From: Pseudomonas costantinii | GTDB taxonomy: Bacteria > Pseudomonadota > Gammaproteobacteria > Pseudomonadales > Pseudomonadaceae | Direction of reading: 5' to 3' | NCBI RefSeq assembly: GCF_001870435.1 | Contig: NZ_MDDR01000034.1 | Span: forward strand, 248,001 to 312,000 | Length of the DNA: 64,000 bases | Shown here: positions 48,112-55,887 of the stretch, in pieces | Position numbering within the stretch: the stretch's first letter is position 1 | Layout: every line of letters starts with the position of its first letter | Position numbers and translations under genes: made by a program | The notes under the pieces: model-generated | What the model was told of the DNA's origin: nothing | Database searches by the model: none | Seen by the model: only the letters and a program-made list of their open reading frames with translations

Positions 48112-49176
48112 TCAGGCAAATACCTGCAGGCTGCGCGGCGGCAAGGCCACCCAGATGTCCTGGGCACCCAGGCGCGGCATGGCCTCCGGGGCCAGCTCGG
48201 CCAGCAACGGGTGGCCGGGTAATTGCTCCAGTTCAAAGCTCATGCGACAGCGGTTGCCGAGAAAGGTGATCTCGCGGACCTTGGCCGGGAACAGGTTTTC
48301 TTCATGCACCGGCGGATTCACGCTGATGGCTTCCGGGCGACAGAACAAACGGCCGGATTTAGCCACACCCGCATCGTCGGCCAAGCGCATGTTCATCCCG
48401 CCGACCTGGGCGTGGCTCGCGCTGTTACGGCTGAATGGCAGCCAGTTGCCCTGGCCGACAAACTCCGCCACGAACGGCGTGGCCGGGCGGTCGTAGATTT
48501 CCTGAGGCGTGGCGTATTGCTCGACCTTGCCGTTATTCATCACGGCGATACGGTCGGCCATCAACATGGCTTCGTCCTGGTTGTGGGTAACCATCAGCGT
48601 GGTGATGCCCAGGCGCCGTTGCAGTTGGCGCAGCTCGGTACACAGATGCTCACGGACGCGCGCGTCGAGGGCCGACATCGGTTCGTCGAGTAATAACAGC
48701 GAAGGTGCCGGCGCCAGGGCCCGGGCCAACGCGACACGTTGTTGCTGGCCGCCAGAGAGTTGGCCGGGGTATTTCTTTTCGCTGCCGACCAGACCTACCA
48801 GTTCAAGCATCTGGCCGACGCGCTTGCGCACTTCATCACGGCCACTGCCGGTGAGGCCGTAGCCGATGTTCGCCTCGACGGTAAGGTTGGGAAACAGCGC
48901 GTAGGACTGGAACAGAATCCCGTAGTCCCGCGCCTGAGGTGGCAGCAGGGAAACATCCCGGTTGCCCAGGCGAAGTTCACCGCTGTCCTGACGCTCCAGG
49001 CCGGCGATGCAGCGCAACAAGGTGGTCTTGCCGCAACCGGACGGGCCCAGCAGGCACACCAGCTCACCGGCGGCGACGTCCAGGGACACGTTGTCCAGCG
49101 CGGTAAAGGCGCCGAAGCGTTTCTGGATACCGCGCACCGTCATTGGCGCGCCGGGTTGGGTCAGGGCTGTGTTCAT
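48112..49176 (-). CDS. 2-aminoethylphosphonate-type ABC transporter ATPase
   Basis: 354 residues. Walker A is GPSGCGKTT, the signature is [14 protein letters not shown] and Walker B is [14 protein letters not shown]-terminal TOBE-like domain starts at about residue 265. It matches the PhnT2 group. The stop is separated from the permease start by one base. Confidence 0.92.
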   Translation of the reverse strand: MNTALTQPGAPMTVRGIQKRFGAFTALDNVSLDVAAGELVCLLGPSGCGKTTLLRCIAGLERQDSGELRLGNRDVSLLPPQARDYGILFQSYALFPNLTVEANIGYGLTGSGRDEVRKRVGQMLELVGLVGSEKKYPGQLSGGQQQRVALARALAPAPSLLLLDEPMSALDARVREHLCTELRQLQRRLGITTLMVTHNQDEAMLMADRIAVMNNGKVEQYATPQEIYDRPATPFVAEFVGQGNWLPFSRNSASHAQVGGMNMRLADDAGVAKSGRLFCRPEAISVNPPVHEENLFPAKVREITFLGNRCRMSFELEQLPGHPLLAELAPEAMPRLGAQDIWVALPPRSLQVFA

Positions 49177-49285
49177 GGAGGCACCTCATCAAACTGATGA
49201 AGGCCATGCTAGGCAGGCAATGCGTCCCTGGTGTGGCAGAAAGGCAAAAGGGAGCGATAGTGGTATTCGTGGATTTGTGTAGGAC

Positions 49286-49399
49286 TGATCGTTCCCACGC
49301 TCTGCGTGGGAATGCATCCTGTGACGCTCCGCGTCACGACTTCAAGAACGGACGCAGAGCGTCCAGGGCGGCATTCCCACGCAGAGCGTGGGAACGATA
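49286..49399. repeat. 114-bp compound palindromic repeat (family A, copy 5) within the phosphonate cluster
   Basis: A full copy lies between the LysR gene and the ATPase gene of the importer. It leaves 109 bp (49177-49285) for a promoter of the importer genes. Confidence 0.9.
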
Positions 49400-49415
49400 G
49401 TATTCACAGCGCTCG

Positions 49416-50279
49416 CTAAAGGGGCGACATTTCCTGTGCCAAGCCTAGAAAAGCCGCAGGAAGACGTGCGCCTTTGCGCTCCTTGAGGCAGTACAAATAC
49501 TCAGGAATCTGCGGCGCATTCTCGATCGTCAGCACCCGCAACTGCGGATCGTGGGGTACTTCCTGGCGAGCGATAATGCTGATGCCGATGTTACGCAGCA
49601 CCGCTTCACGAATCGATTCCCGGCTACCGATCTCCAGCAACGGCCCGTAACTCACACCTGCGCCCTGCAACATTTCTTCGGTCAGCCGTCGCGTAGTGGA
49701 GCCCGCTTCGCGCATCAACAGCGTATGCCCGGCAAGCGCGCTTAACGGTACATGGTCAAGCTTGGCCAACGGATGGTTGCGATGCACCGCCAGCACCAAC
49801 GGGTCGGTGCCGAGCACGCGGCGAATCAAGCGAGGGTCTTCTACCAGTTGCGAGGACGCGGCGACATCCACGCGGTAATCATCCAGCGCTTCGAGCACCT
49901 GTTGGGAGTTGCCGATTTCTACCGACACCTCCACGTGCGGCAGGCGCTCGCGAAAGGCTTTGACCAAATCGAGGATGTAATACGGCGCCGTCGCGGCAAT
50001 CCTTAAAGCACCTTGGACCTGGCCGGTGTTGCGCAGGAAAAACTCGATATCCGCTTCCTGTTGCAACAGCGCCTTGACCATCGGCAGCAGACGCGCGCCG
50101 TCGTCGCTGACGGTGAGGCGACGGCCGCCGCGGTAGAACAGCTCAACGCCGTATTGGCTTTCCAGGTTGCGAATCTGGGTGGTGACCGTGGGCTGGCTCA
50201 GGCCGAGTTTTTTCGCCGCCTGGGTAATGCTGCCCAGGCGGGCGACCATAAAAAACGCCTTCAACTCGGCACTCAGCAC
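49416..50279 (-). CDS. LysR-family regulator of the aminophosphonate cluster
   Basis: 287 residues from a GTG start with a GAGAGG ribosome site 5 bases upstream. The helix-turn-helix is in SITQAAKKLGLSQPTVTTQIRNLE. It matches the family of LysR regulators found with AEP genes (TIGR03339). It starts 16 bp after the cadA stop on the same strand, so cadmium-induced read-through could reach it. Confidence 0.87.
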   Translation of the reverse strand: MLSAELKAFFMVARLGSITQAAKKLGLSQPTVTTQIRNLESQYGVELFYRGGRRLTVSDDGARLLPMVKALLQQEADIEFFLRNTGQVQGALRIAATAPYYILDLVKAFRERLPHVEVSVEIGNSQQVLEALDDYRVDVAASSQLVEDPRLIRRVLGTDPLVLAVHRNHPLAKLDHVPLSALAGHTLLMREAGSTTRRLTEEMLQGAGVSYGPLLEIGSRESIREAVLRNIGISIIARQEVPHDPQLRVLTIENAPQIPEYLYCLKERKGARLPAAFLGLAQEMSPL

Positions 50280-50295
50280 ACCACCCTCTCATCGT

Positions 50296-52584
50296 CTATT
50301 TGCGCAATAGGCGCAGGCCATTGAATACCACCAGCAGGCTCACGCCCATGTCCGCGAACACCGCCATCCACATGGTGGCCATGCCCAGGAAAGTGACCGC
50401 GAGGAAGATCGCCTTGATCACCAACGCCAGGGCGATGTTCTGCTTGAGGATACTCGACGTTTGCCGCGACAAACGAATGAAAGCCGGAATCTTGCGCAAA
50501 TCATCGTCCATCAGCGCCACGTCGGCGGTCTCAATGGCGGTGTCGGTGCCCGCGGCGGCCATGGCAAAACCGATCTCGGCACGGGCCAATGCCGGGGCGT
50601 CGTTGATGCCGTCGCCGACCATCCCCACGCGGTGGCCTTTGCCGTAGAGGGCTTCGATGGCTTGCAGCTTGTCGGTAGGCAGCAGGTCACCCTGGGCCTG
50701 GTCGATGCCGACCTGGGCTGCAATTGCCTGGGCGGTGTGGGTGTTGTCGCCGGTGAGCATCAGGGTCTTGATGCCCAAGCCGTGCAGTTGCTGGATGGCT
50801 TCGCGGCTGCTGTCTTTGACCGTGTCAGCCACGGCGAACAATGCCAGCGGGCCGGATTTGTCGAGCAACAGCACCACCGACTTGCCTTGTTTCTCCAGGG
50901 CGAACAGCTTTTCTTCGAGCGCTGGCGAGCACAGGCCGAGGTCTTCCACCAGGCGGTGGTTACCCAGATAGTAGGTTTCGCCGTTGATATCGCCGCGCAC
51001 ACCGCGACCGGCCAAGGCCTCGAAGTTATCCACAACGTGGATGGGCAGTTTTTTATCCACAGCCGCGTTGGCGATCGCCAGCGACACTGGGTGATCCGAA
51101 CGCCCGGCCAAGCTGGCAGCGAGTGCCGGTGCTCGGTCTTCCAGGTTGGGGAACAGCGCCAGGTAATCGGTTTGCACCGGTTTGCCGTGGGTGATGGTGC
51201 CGGTCTTGTCGAGGGCCAGGTAATCGAGCTTGTAACCGCCCTCCAGGTACACGCCGCCCTTGATCAGGATGCCTCTGCGCGCCGCTGCCGCCAAGCCGCT
51301 GACGATGGTCACCGGGGTGGAGATCACCAACGCGCATGGGCACGCAACCACCAGCAGCACAAGGGCGCGGTAGATCCAGTCGAACCAGGCGCCGGCCATG
51401 AACAGCGGCGGAATGACTGCCACGCCCAGGGCAAACAGAAATACGGCCGGGGTGTAGATTTTCGAGAAGCTGTCGACAAAGCGCTGGGTCGGCGCCCGCG
51501 CGCCTTGGGCCTGCTCCACGGCGTGAATGATCCGCGCCAAGGTGGAGTTGTTGGCGGCTGCGGTGACTTTGTACTCCAGGGAGCCGGCCTGGTTGATGGT
51601 GCCGGCGAAGACTTTATCGCCCACCGTCTTTTCAATCGGCAGGCTTTCACCGGTGATCGGCGCCTGGTCGATGGTGGATTGACCGGCGGTAACTTCACCG
51701 TCCAGGCCAATGCGCTCGCCGGGCTTTACACGCACAATCGCGCCAAGTTCAATGCTTTTGACTTCCTGTTCAACCCAGGAACCATCAGCCTGCTGCACCG
51801 TGGCCTGTTCCGGGGTCATCTGCATCAAGCCGCTGATGGCGTTACGCGCACGGTCCAGGGATTTAGCTTCGATCAACTCGGCCACAGTAAACAGGAACAT
51901 CACCATCGCCGCTTCCGGCCACTGGCCAATCAGCACAGCGCCAGTCACCGCGATGCTCATCAACGCGTTGATGTTCAAGTTGAGGTTTTTCAGGGCAATC
52001 CAGCCCTTTTTGTAGGTGGTGAGGCCGCCACTGAGGATCGACACCAGCGCCACCAGCGCAATCACCCAGGTCGGTGCGACACCAGTGAAATGCAACACTT
52101 CGGCACCCAACGCGCCTACGCCGGACAGCGCCAACGGCCACCAGTGTTTCTTGGCAGGTGGCGCGGCGGCCGGAACGCCTTCTTCGATCGGATCGGCCTG
52201 CATCCCAAGGGATTTGATGGCCTCGACGATCGGTGCGGTAGTCGGCAAGTCATGGGTGACGCCGAGAATGCGGTTGATCAGGTTGAATTCCAGTTGCTGC
52301 ACACCGGCGAGCTTGCCCAGTTTATTCTGGATCAGCGTCTGCTCGGTGGGGCAGTCCATGGCTTCGATGCGAAAGGTGCTCAAACGCGAGCCGGCGGTCG
52401 GCGCTTCGCTCAGCGTCACCACGGCAGGCGCCGCGTCACTGGAGCAGCAGGAGCCGCCATGGCTGGCGTGGTCATGCTTTTTGACAGGCGTCAGTTTGGC
52501 GCCGTGATCGTGGCTATGATCATGCTTGTGATCATGATCGTGCTTGTGATCATGCTTTTTCGGGGTGTGAATGGAATCGCTCAT
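50296..52584 (-). CDS. cadA: Cadmium/zinc P-type ATPase CadA (His-rich N-terminus)
   Basis: 762 residues. The first 42 residues contain 13 histidines (HDHKHD repeats) plus C46-C47. The HMA domain has MDCPTEQ (76-82). The channel motif CPC, phosphorylation motif DKTGT, SDHPVS (HP) and GDGINDAPAL are all present. It exports Cd, Zn and perhaps Pb. It is divergent from cadR with a MerR-type promoter between. Confidence 0.95.
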   Translation of the reverse strand: MSDSIHTPKKHDHKHDHDHKHDHSHDHGAKLTPVKKHDHASHGGSCCSSDAAPAVVTLSEAPTAGSRLSTFRIEAMDCPTEQTLIQNKLGKLAGVQQLEFNLINRILGVTHDLPTTAPIVEAIKSLGMQADPIEEGVPAAAPPAKKHWWPLALSGVGALGAEVLHFTGVAPTWVIALVALVSILSGGLTTYKKGWIALKNLNLNINALMSIAVTGAVLIGQWPEAAMVMFLFTVAELIEAKSLDRARNAISGLMQMTPEQATVQQADGSWVEQEVKSIELGAIVRVKPGERIGLDGEVTAGQSTIDQAPITGESLPIEKTVGDKVFAGTINQAGSLEYKVTAAANNSTLARIIHAVEQAQGARAPTQRFVDSFSKIYTPAVFLFALGVAVIPPLFMAGAWFDWIYRALVLLVVACPCALVISTPVTIVSGLAAAARRGILIKGGVYLEGGYKLDYLALDKTGTITHGKPVQTDYLALFPNLEDRAPALAASLAGRSDHPVSLAIANAAVDKKLPIHVVDNFEALAGRGVRGDINGETYYLGNHRLVEDLGLCSPALEEKLFALEKQGKSVVLLLDKSGPLALFAVADTVKDSSREAIQQLHGLGIKTLMLTGDNTHTAQAIAAQVGIDQAQGDLLPTDKLQAIEALYGKGHRVGMVGDGINDAPALARAEIGFAMAAAGTDTAIETADVALMDDDLRKIPAFIRLSRQTSSILKQNIALALVIKAIFLAVTFLGMATMWMAVFADMGVSLLVVFNGLRLLRK

Positions 52585-52614
52585 GGGTCGCGTCCGTAAA
52601 GGTGCCTGTTGCCA

Positions 52615-52645
52615 AGTAAAGACCCTGTAGCCACTATAGGGTCAA
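52615..52645 (-). promoter_or_regulatory. CadR-controlled promoter of cadA with a 19-bp spacer
   Basis: On the minus strand TTGACC (-35, 52640-52645) and TTTACT (-10, 52615-52620) are separated by 19 bp, the long spacer typical of MerR-regulated promoters. The imperfect inverted repeat ACCCTATAG-N3-CTACAGGGT lies across it. The cadA ATG follows 31 bp downstream. Confidence 0.82.
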
Positions 52646-52668
52646 GCACCCATTTGGAGATTGCTGCG

Positions 52669-53118
52669 ATGAAGATCGGCGAATTGGCCAAACTGACCGA
52701 CTGTCAGGTGGAAACCATCCGTTATTACGAGAAGGAAGGCCTGCTGCCGCCGCCGGCGCGCACCGACGCCAACTACCGCGTGTACACCCAGGCGCATACC
52801 GAGCGGCTGATCTTTATCCGCAACTGCCGCAGCCTCGACATGACGCTGGAAGAAATCCGCAGCCTGCTGGGGCTACGCGACAGCCCCCAGGACCAGTGCG
52901 AAAGCGTGAATGCGTTGATCGACGAACATATCCACCATGTGAAAGCGCGGATTGATGGGCTGTTGGCGTTGCAGGAACAATTGCTGGACCTGCGCCAACG
53001 CTGCGGCGGCGGCCCGGATCTGGATCAGTGCGGAATTTTGCAGCGGCTGGAAGTCAGCGGGAGTGTTGCGGCCAGCGAGGCTGAGCCCTCACATGTAGGG
53101 CGCAGCCATGGGCATTGA
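52669..53118 (+). CDS. cadR: MerR-family cadmium regulator CadR
   Basis: 149 residues. The N-terminal helix-turn-helix is MKIGELAKLTDCQVETIRYY. Metal-site cysteines C77, C112 and C121 are present, and the C-terminus has a short histidine cluster (H-V-G-R-S-H-G-H) typical of CadR. It senses Cd/Pb/Zn and remodels the cadA promoter. Its stop at 53116-53118 abuts the stop of thyA. Confidence 0.93.
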   Translation: MKIGELAKLTDCQVETIRYYEKEGLLPPPARTDANYRVYTQAHTERLIFIRNCRSLDMTLEEIRSLLGLRDSPQDQCESVNALIDEHIHHVKARIDGLLALQEQLLDLRQRCGGGPDLDQCGILQRLEVSGSVAASEAEPSHVGRSHGH

Positions 53119-53952
53119 TCAAATGGCCACGTCAGCCTTGATGCTTGGGTCGGCGTCGTAGCCCACGATTTCAAAGTCTTCGAACTTGTAATCGTAAATC
53201 GAGGCGGGCTTACGCTTGATCACCAGTTCCGGCAACTTCTTCGGCGTGCGCGCCAGCTGAGTCTGGATCTGTTCCATGTGGTTGCTGTAGGCGTGGGTGT
53301 CGCCGGTGGTGACGATGATCTCGTGAGGGATCAGGTCGCATTGTTGGGCCAGCATATGGGTCAGCAACGCCAGGGCGGCAGTGTTGTACGGCAGGCCGAG
53401 GAACACGTCGGAGCTGCGGATATACAACTGCATCGACAGATGGCCGTCGTGCACGAACGCCTGGTACAGCAGGTGGCAAGGCGGCAGGGCTTGCTTGCCG
53501 TTGCGCGCGTTTTCCTGAGGGCTCTTGGTTTCGTCGGGCAGGTATTCGACGTTCCAGCCGTGGAACAGGATTCGACGGCTGTTAGGGTTGGTCTTCAACG
53601 TCTCGACCATGTAGTCGATCTGGTTGATCTTGCCGCCGTCCTTGGTCGGCCAGGCGGTCCACTGCTCGCCGTACACCGGGCCCAGGTCACCGTCTTCAGT
53701 GGCCCATTCGTCCCAGATTTTCACGCCGTTTTCGTTGAGCCACTTGATGTTGGTGTTGCCACTCAACATCCAGATCAACTCGTTGGCGATGCTTTTGAAG
53801 TGAAGCTTCTTGGTGGTCAGCAACGGGAAGCCGTCGGCCAAGTTATGCCGATACTGACGGGCGAACACGGCCTTGGTGCCGGTGCCGGTGCGATCGCCCT
53901 TGGTCAATCCATTGGTCACGACGTCGTTCAGTAGTTCGAGATATTGCTTCAT
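53119..53952 (-). CDS. thyA: Thymidylate synthase
   Basis: 277 residues from the ATG at 53952. It methylates dUMP to dTMP using methylene-tetrahydrofolate. The catalytic Cys lies in [23 protein letters not shown] and DTHAYSNH are family motifs. It is slightly longer than E. coli ThyA (264). It lies 51 bp downstream of lgt. Confidence 0.97.
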   Translation of the reverse strand: MKQYLELLNDVVTNGLTKGDRTGTGTKAVFARQYRHNLADGFPLLTTKKLHFKSIANELIWMLSGNTNIKWLNENGVKIWDEWATEDGDLGPVYGEQWTAWPTKDGGKINQIDYMVETLKTNPNSRRILFHGWNVEYLPDETKSPQENARNGKQALPPCHLLYQAFVHDGHLSMQLYIRSSDVFLGLPYNTAALALLTHMLAQQCDLIPHEIIVTTGDTHAYSNHMEQIQTQLARTPKKLPELVIKRKPASIYDYKFEDFEIVGYDADPSIKADVAI

Positions 53953-54003
53953 GTGTTTACCCGTATCGTTGAAGCCGAAGCGCTCACGCTTCGGCATTCG
54001 AAT

Positions 54004-54816
54004 TTAAAGCGCGGTGTTCTTGATGCCTTGCGGGCGATTGTAAGCCCACCACAGCAGGCCCAAGCCAGCGATGATCATCGGCAGGCTGAGAATCTGACCC
54101 ATGGTCAACCAACCCCACGCCAGGTAGCCCAGCTGTGCATCCGGCACGCGGACGAACTCGACGATAAAGCGGAAGATCCCGTAGAACAACGCGAACATGC
54201 CCGACACGGCCATGGTTGGGCGTGGCTTGCGCGAGAAGAGGTACAGAATCAGGAACAGCGCCACACCTTCCAGGGCGAACTGGTAGAGCTGCGACGGATG
54301 GCGCGGCAATTGCGCCGGGTCGCTGAACGGCGGGAACACCATGGCCCACGGCACATCGCTCGGTTTGCCCCACAATTCGGCGTTGATGAAGTTACCGATA
54401 CGTCCGGCGCCCAGACCAATCGGCACGAACGGCGCGACGAAGTCCATCAGTTGGAAGAACGACTTGCCGTTGCGTCGACCGAACCACCAAGCGGCGATCA
54501 TCACGCCAACAAATCCACCGTGGAACGCCATGCCGCCCTTCCACACTTCGAAGATCAGCGTCGGGTTGGCGATATAGGCCGGCAAATCGTAGAACAACAC
54601 ATACCCCAGGCGCCCGCCGACGATCACCCCCATCGACATCCAGAACACCATGTCGGAGAGCTTCTCCTTGGTCCAGGTCGGGTCGAAGCGGTTCAGGCGC
54701 CGGGAAGCCAGCAGCCAGGCACCACCGATGCCGATCAGGTACATCAACCCGTACCAGTGGATTTTCAGCGGACCGATGGCCAAGGCCACCGGGTCGATCT
54801 GCGGGTAAGGCAGCAT
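54004..54816 (-). CDS. lgt: Prolipoprotein diacylglyceryl transferase
   Basis: 270 residues with seven predicted spans. The signature is [13 protein letters not shown], and GGMAFHGG holds an essential His. It adds diacylglycerol to lipoprotein cysteines. The lgt-thyA order is conserved in gammaproteobacteria. Confidence 0.96.
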   Translation of the reverse strand: MLPYPQIDPVALAIGPLKIHWYGLMYLIGIGGAWLLASRRLNRFDPTWTKEKLSDMVFWMSMGVIVGGRLGYVLFYDLPAYIANPTLIFEVWKGGMAFHGGFVGVMIAAWWFGRRNGKSFFQLMDFVAPFVPIGLGAGRIGNFINAELWGKPSDVPWAMVFPPFSDPAQLPRHPSQLYQFALEGVALFLILYLFSRKPRPTMAVSGMFALFYGIFRFIVEFVRVPDAQLGYLAWGWLTMGQILSLPMIIAGLGLLWWAYNRPQGIKNTAL

Positions 54817-55031
54817 TGCGACTCCTCGTTAAATCATTCGTTAGGCGAGCGGACCATGCCCGGACGCGATTAAGCCTGCGTTACATCGAGAAACTTATTC
54901 GCCGAGGATGCTCACGGCCATCCACAAAGACCGGCATGTTAACGGATGGAAGGCATGCGACCCAACTGGATACGATGGAACGCCTGCGCCGGTATGGGTA
55001 GAGTGGGGAAAAACACAAAAGGGATCACCTG

Positions 55032-55778
55032 ATGTGCCTGATTGTTTTCGCCTGGCGGCCGGGCCACGCCCAACCGCTGATCGTCGCGGCCAACCGTGAT
55101 GAGTTCTACGCCCGCCCCAGCCTGCCGCTGGCCCAGTGGCCGGATGCACCACAGGTCTACGCCGGCCGGGATCAGGAAGCCGGTGGTACCTGGCTTGGGG
55201 TAAATGCCGATGGGCGTTTTGCCGCCCTGACCAATATTCGAGATCCGCACCAACCTCCGGCGCGCAAGTCACGCGGGGAACTGGTGGCGCGTTTTCTCAG
55301 CGGTTCTTTGCCCATTGATGAATATTTGGCCGACGTTAACGGCCGTTCGATTGAATATGCCGGGTTTAACCTGCTGGTGGGCACGCGGGATGAGCTGTGG
55401 CATTACAACGCCAATGAGACCGAGCCTACGTTGCTGAAGGCGGGGGTATATGGGTTATCCAATGCCGGGCTGGATACGCCGTGGCCAAAGTTGCTCAAGG
55501 CCAAGGCGGCGCTGAATGAGCTTTTGGGGGACCCACAACCAGAGGCTTTACTGGGAATTTTGAGTGATCCACAGACAGCACCATTTGCCGACTTGCCGGA
55601 TACCGGCGTGGGGTTGGCCACGGAGAGTTTGTTGTCGAGTGTGTTTATTGCCAGCCCAAGTTATGGGACGCGGGCGAGTACGGCGCTGATTGTGAATGCC
55701 GACGGGACGCGGCAGATGGTGGAGCGTAGCTTCGGGCCACATGGGGGCCGGCTAGGTGAGGTGGATATAAAAATCTGA
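55032..55778 (+). CDS. NRDE/TANGO2-family protein
   Basis: 248 residues that begin MCLIVFAW and contain the NRDE motif in VAANRDEFYARP. The N-terminal Cys (C2) suggests an Ntn-hydrolase-like fold. Human TANGO2 is a relative; the bacterial function is not established. An AAAGGGA site precedes it. Confidence 0.88.
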   Translation: MCLIVFAWRPGHAQPLIVAANRDEFYARPSLPLAQWPDAPQVYAGRDQEAGGTWLGVNADGRFAALTNIRDPHQPPARKSRGELVARFLSGSLPIDEYLADVNGRSIEYAGFNLLVGTRDELWHYNANETEPTLLKAGVYGLSNAGLDTPWPKLLKAKAALNELLGDPQPEALLGILSDPQTAPFADLPDTGVGLATESLLSSVFIASPSYGTRASTALIVNADGTRQMVERSFGPHGGRLGEVDIKI

Positions 55779-55868
55779 CGTAGCAGCTGTCGAGCCCGAG
55801 CGAGGCTGCGTTGGCGGTGTACCTGGCACACCGCAACGCAGCCTCGCTCGGACTCGACAGCTGCTACG
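55779..55868. repeat. 90-bp near-perfect palindrome (family C)
   Basis: CGTAGCAGCTGTCGAG...GAGGCTGCG on the left matches its inverse on the right over about 35 bp with few mismatches, leaving a loop near 55815-55832. It lies between convergent NRDE and ptsP genes. No second copy is in this window. Confidence 0.88.
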
Positions 55869-55887
55869 CGCGCGTAACAAGGGCTGA

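Noticed and set aside
50461..52599. A 712-codon open frame on the plus strand over cadA
   Set aside because: It lies wholly antisense to cadA, which has all P-type ATPase motifs. The frame is a by-product of GC-rich codon use; its protein has no recognisable domain.
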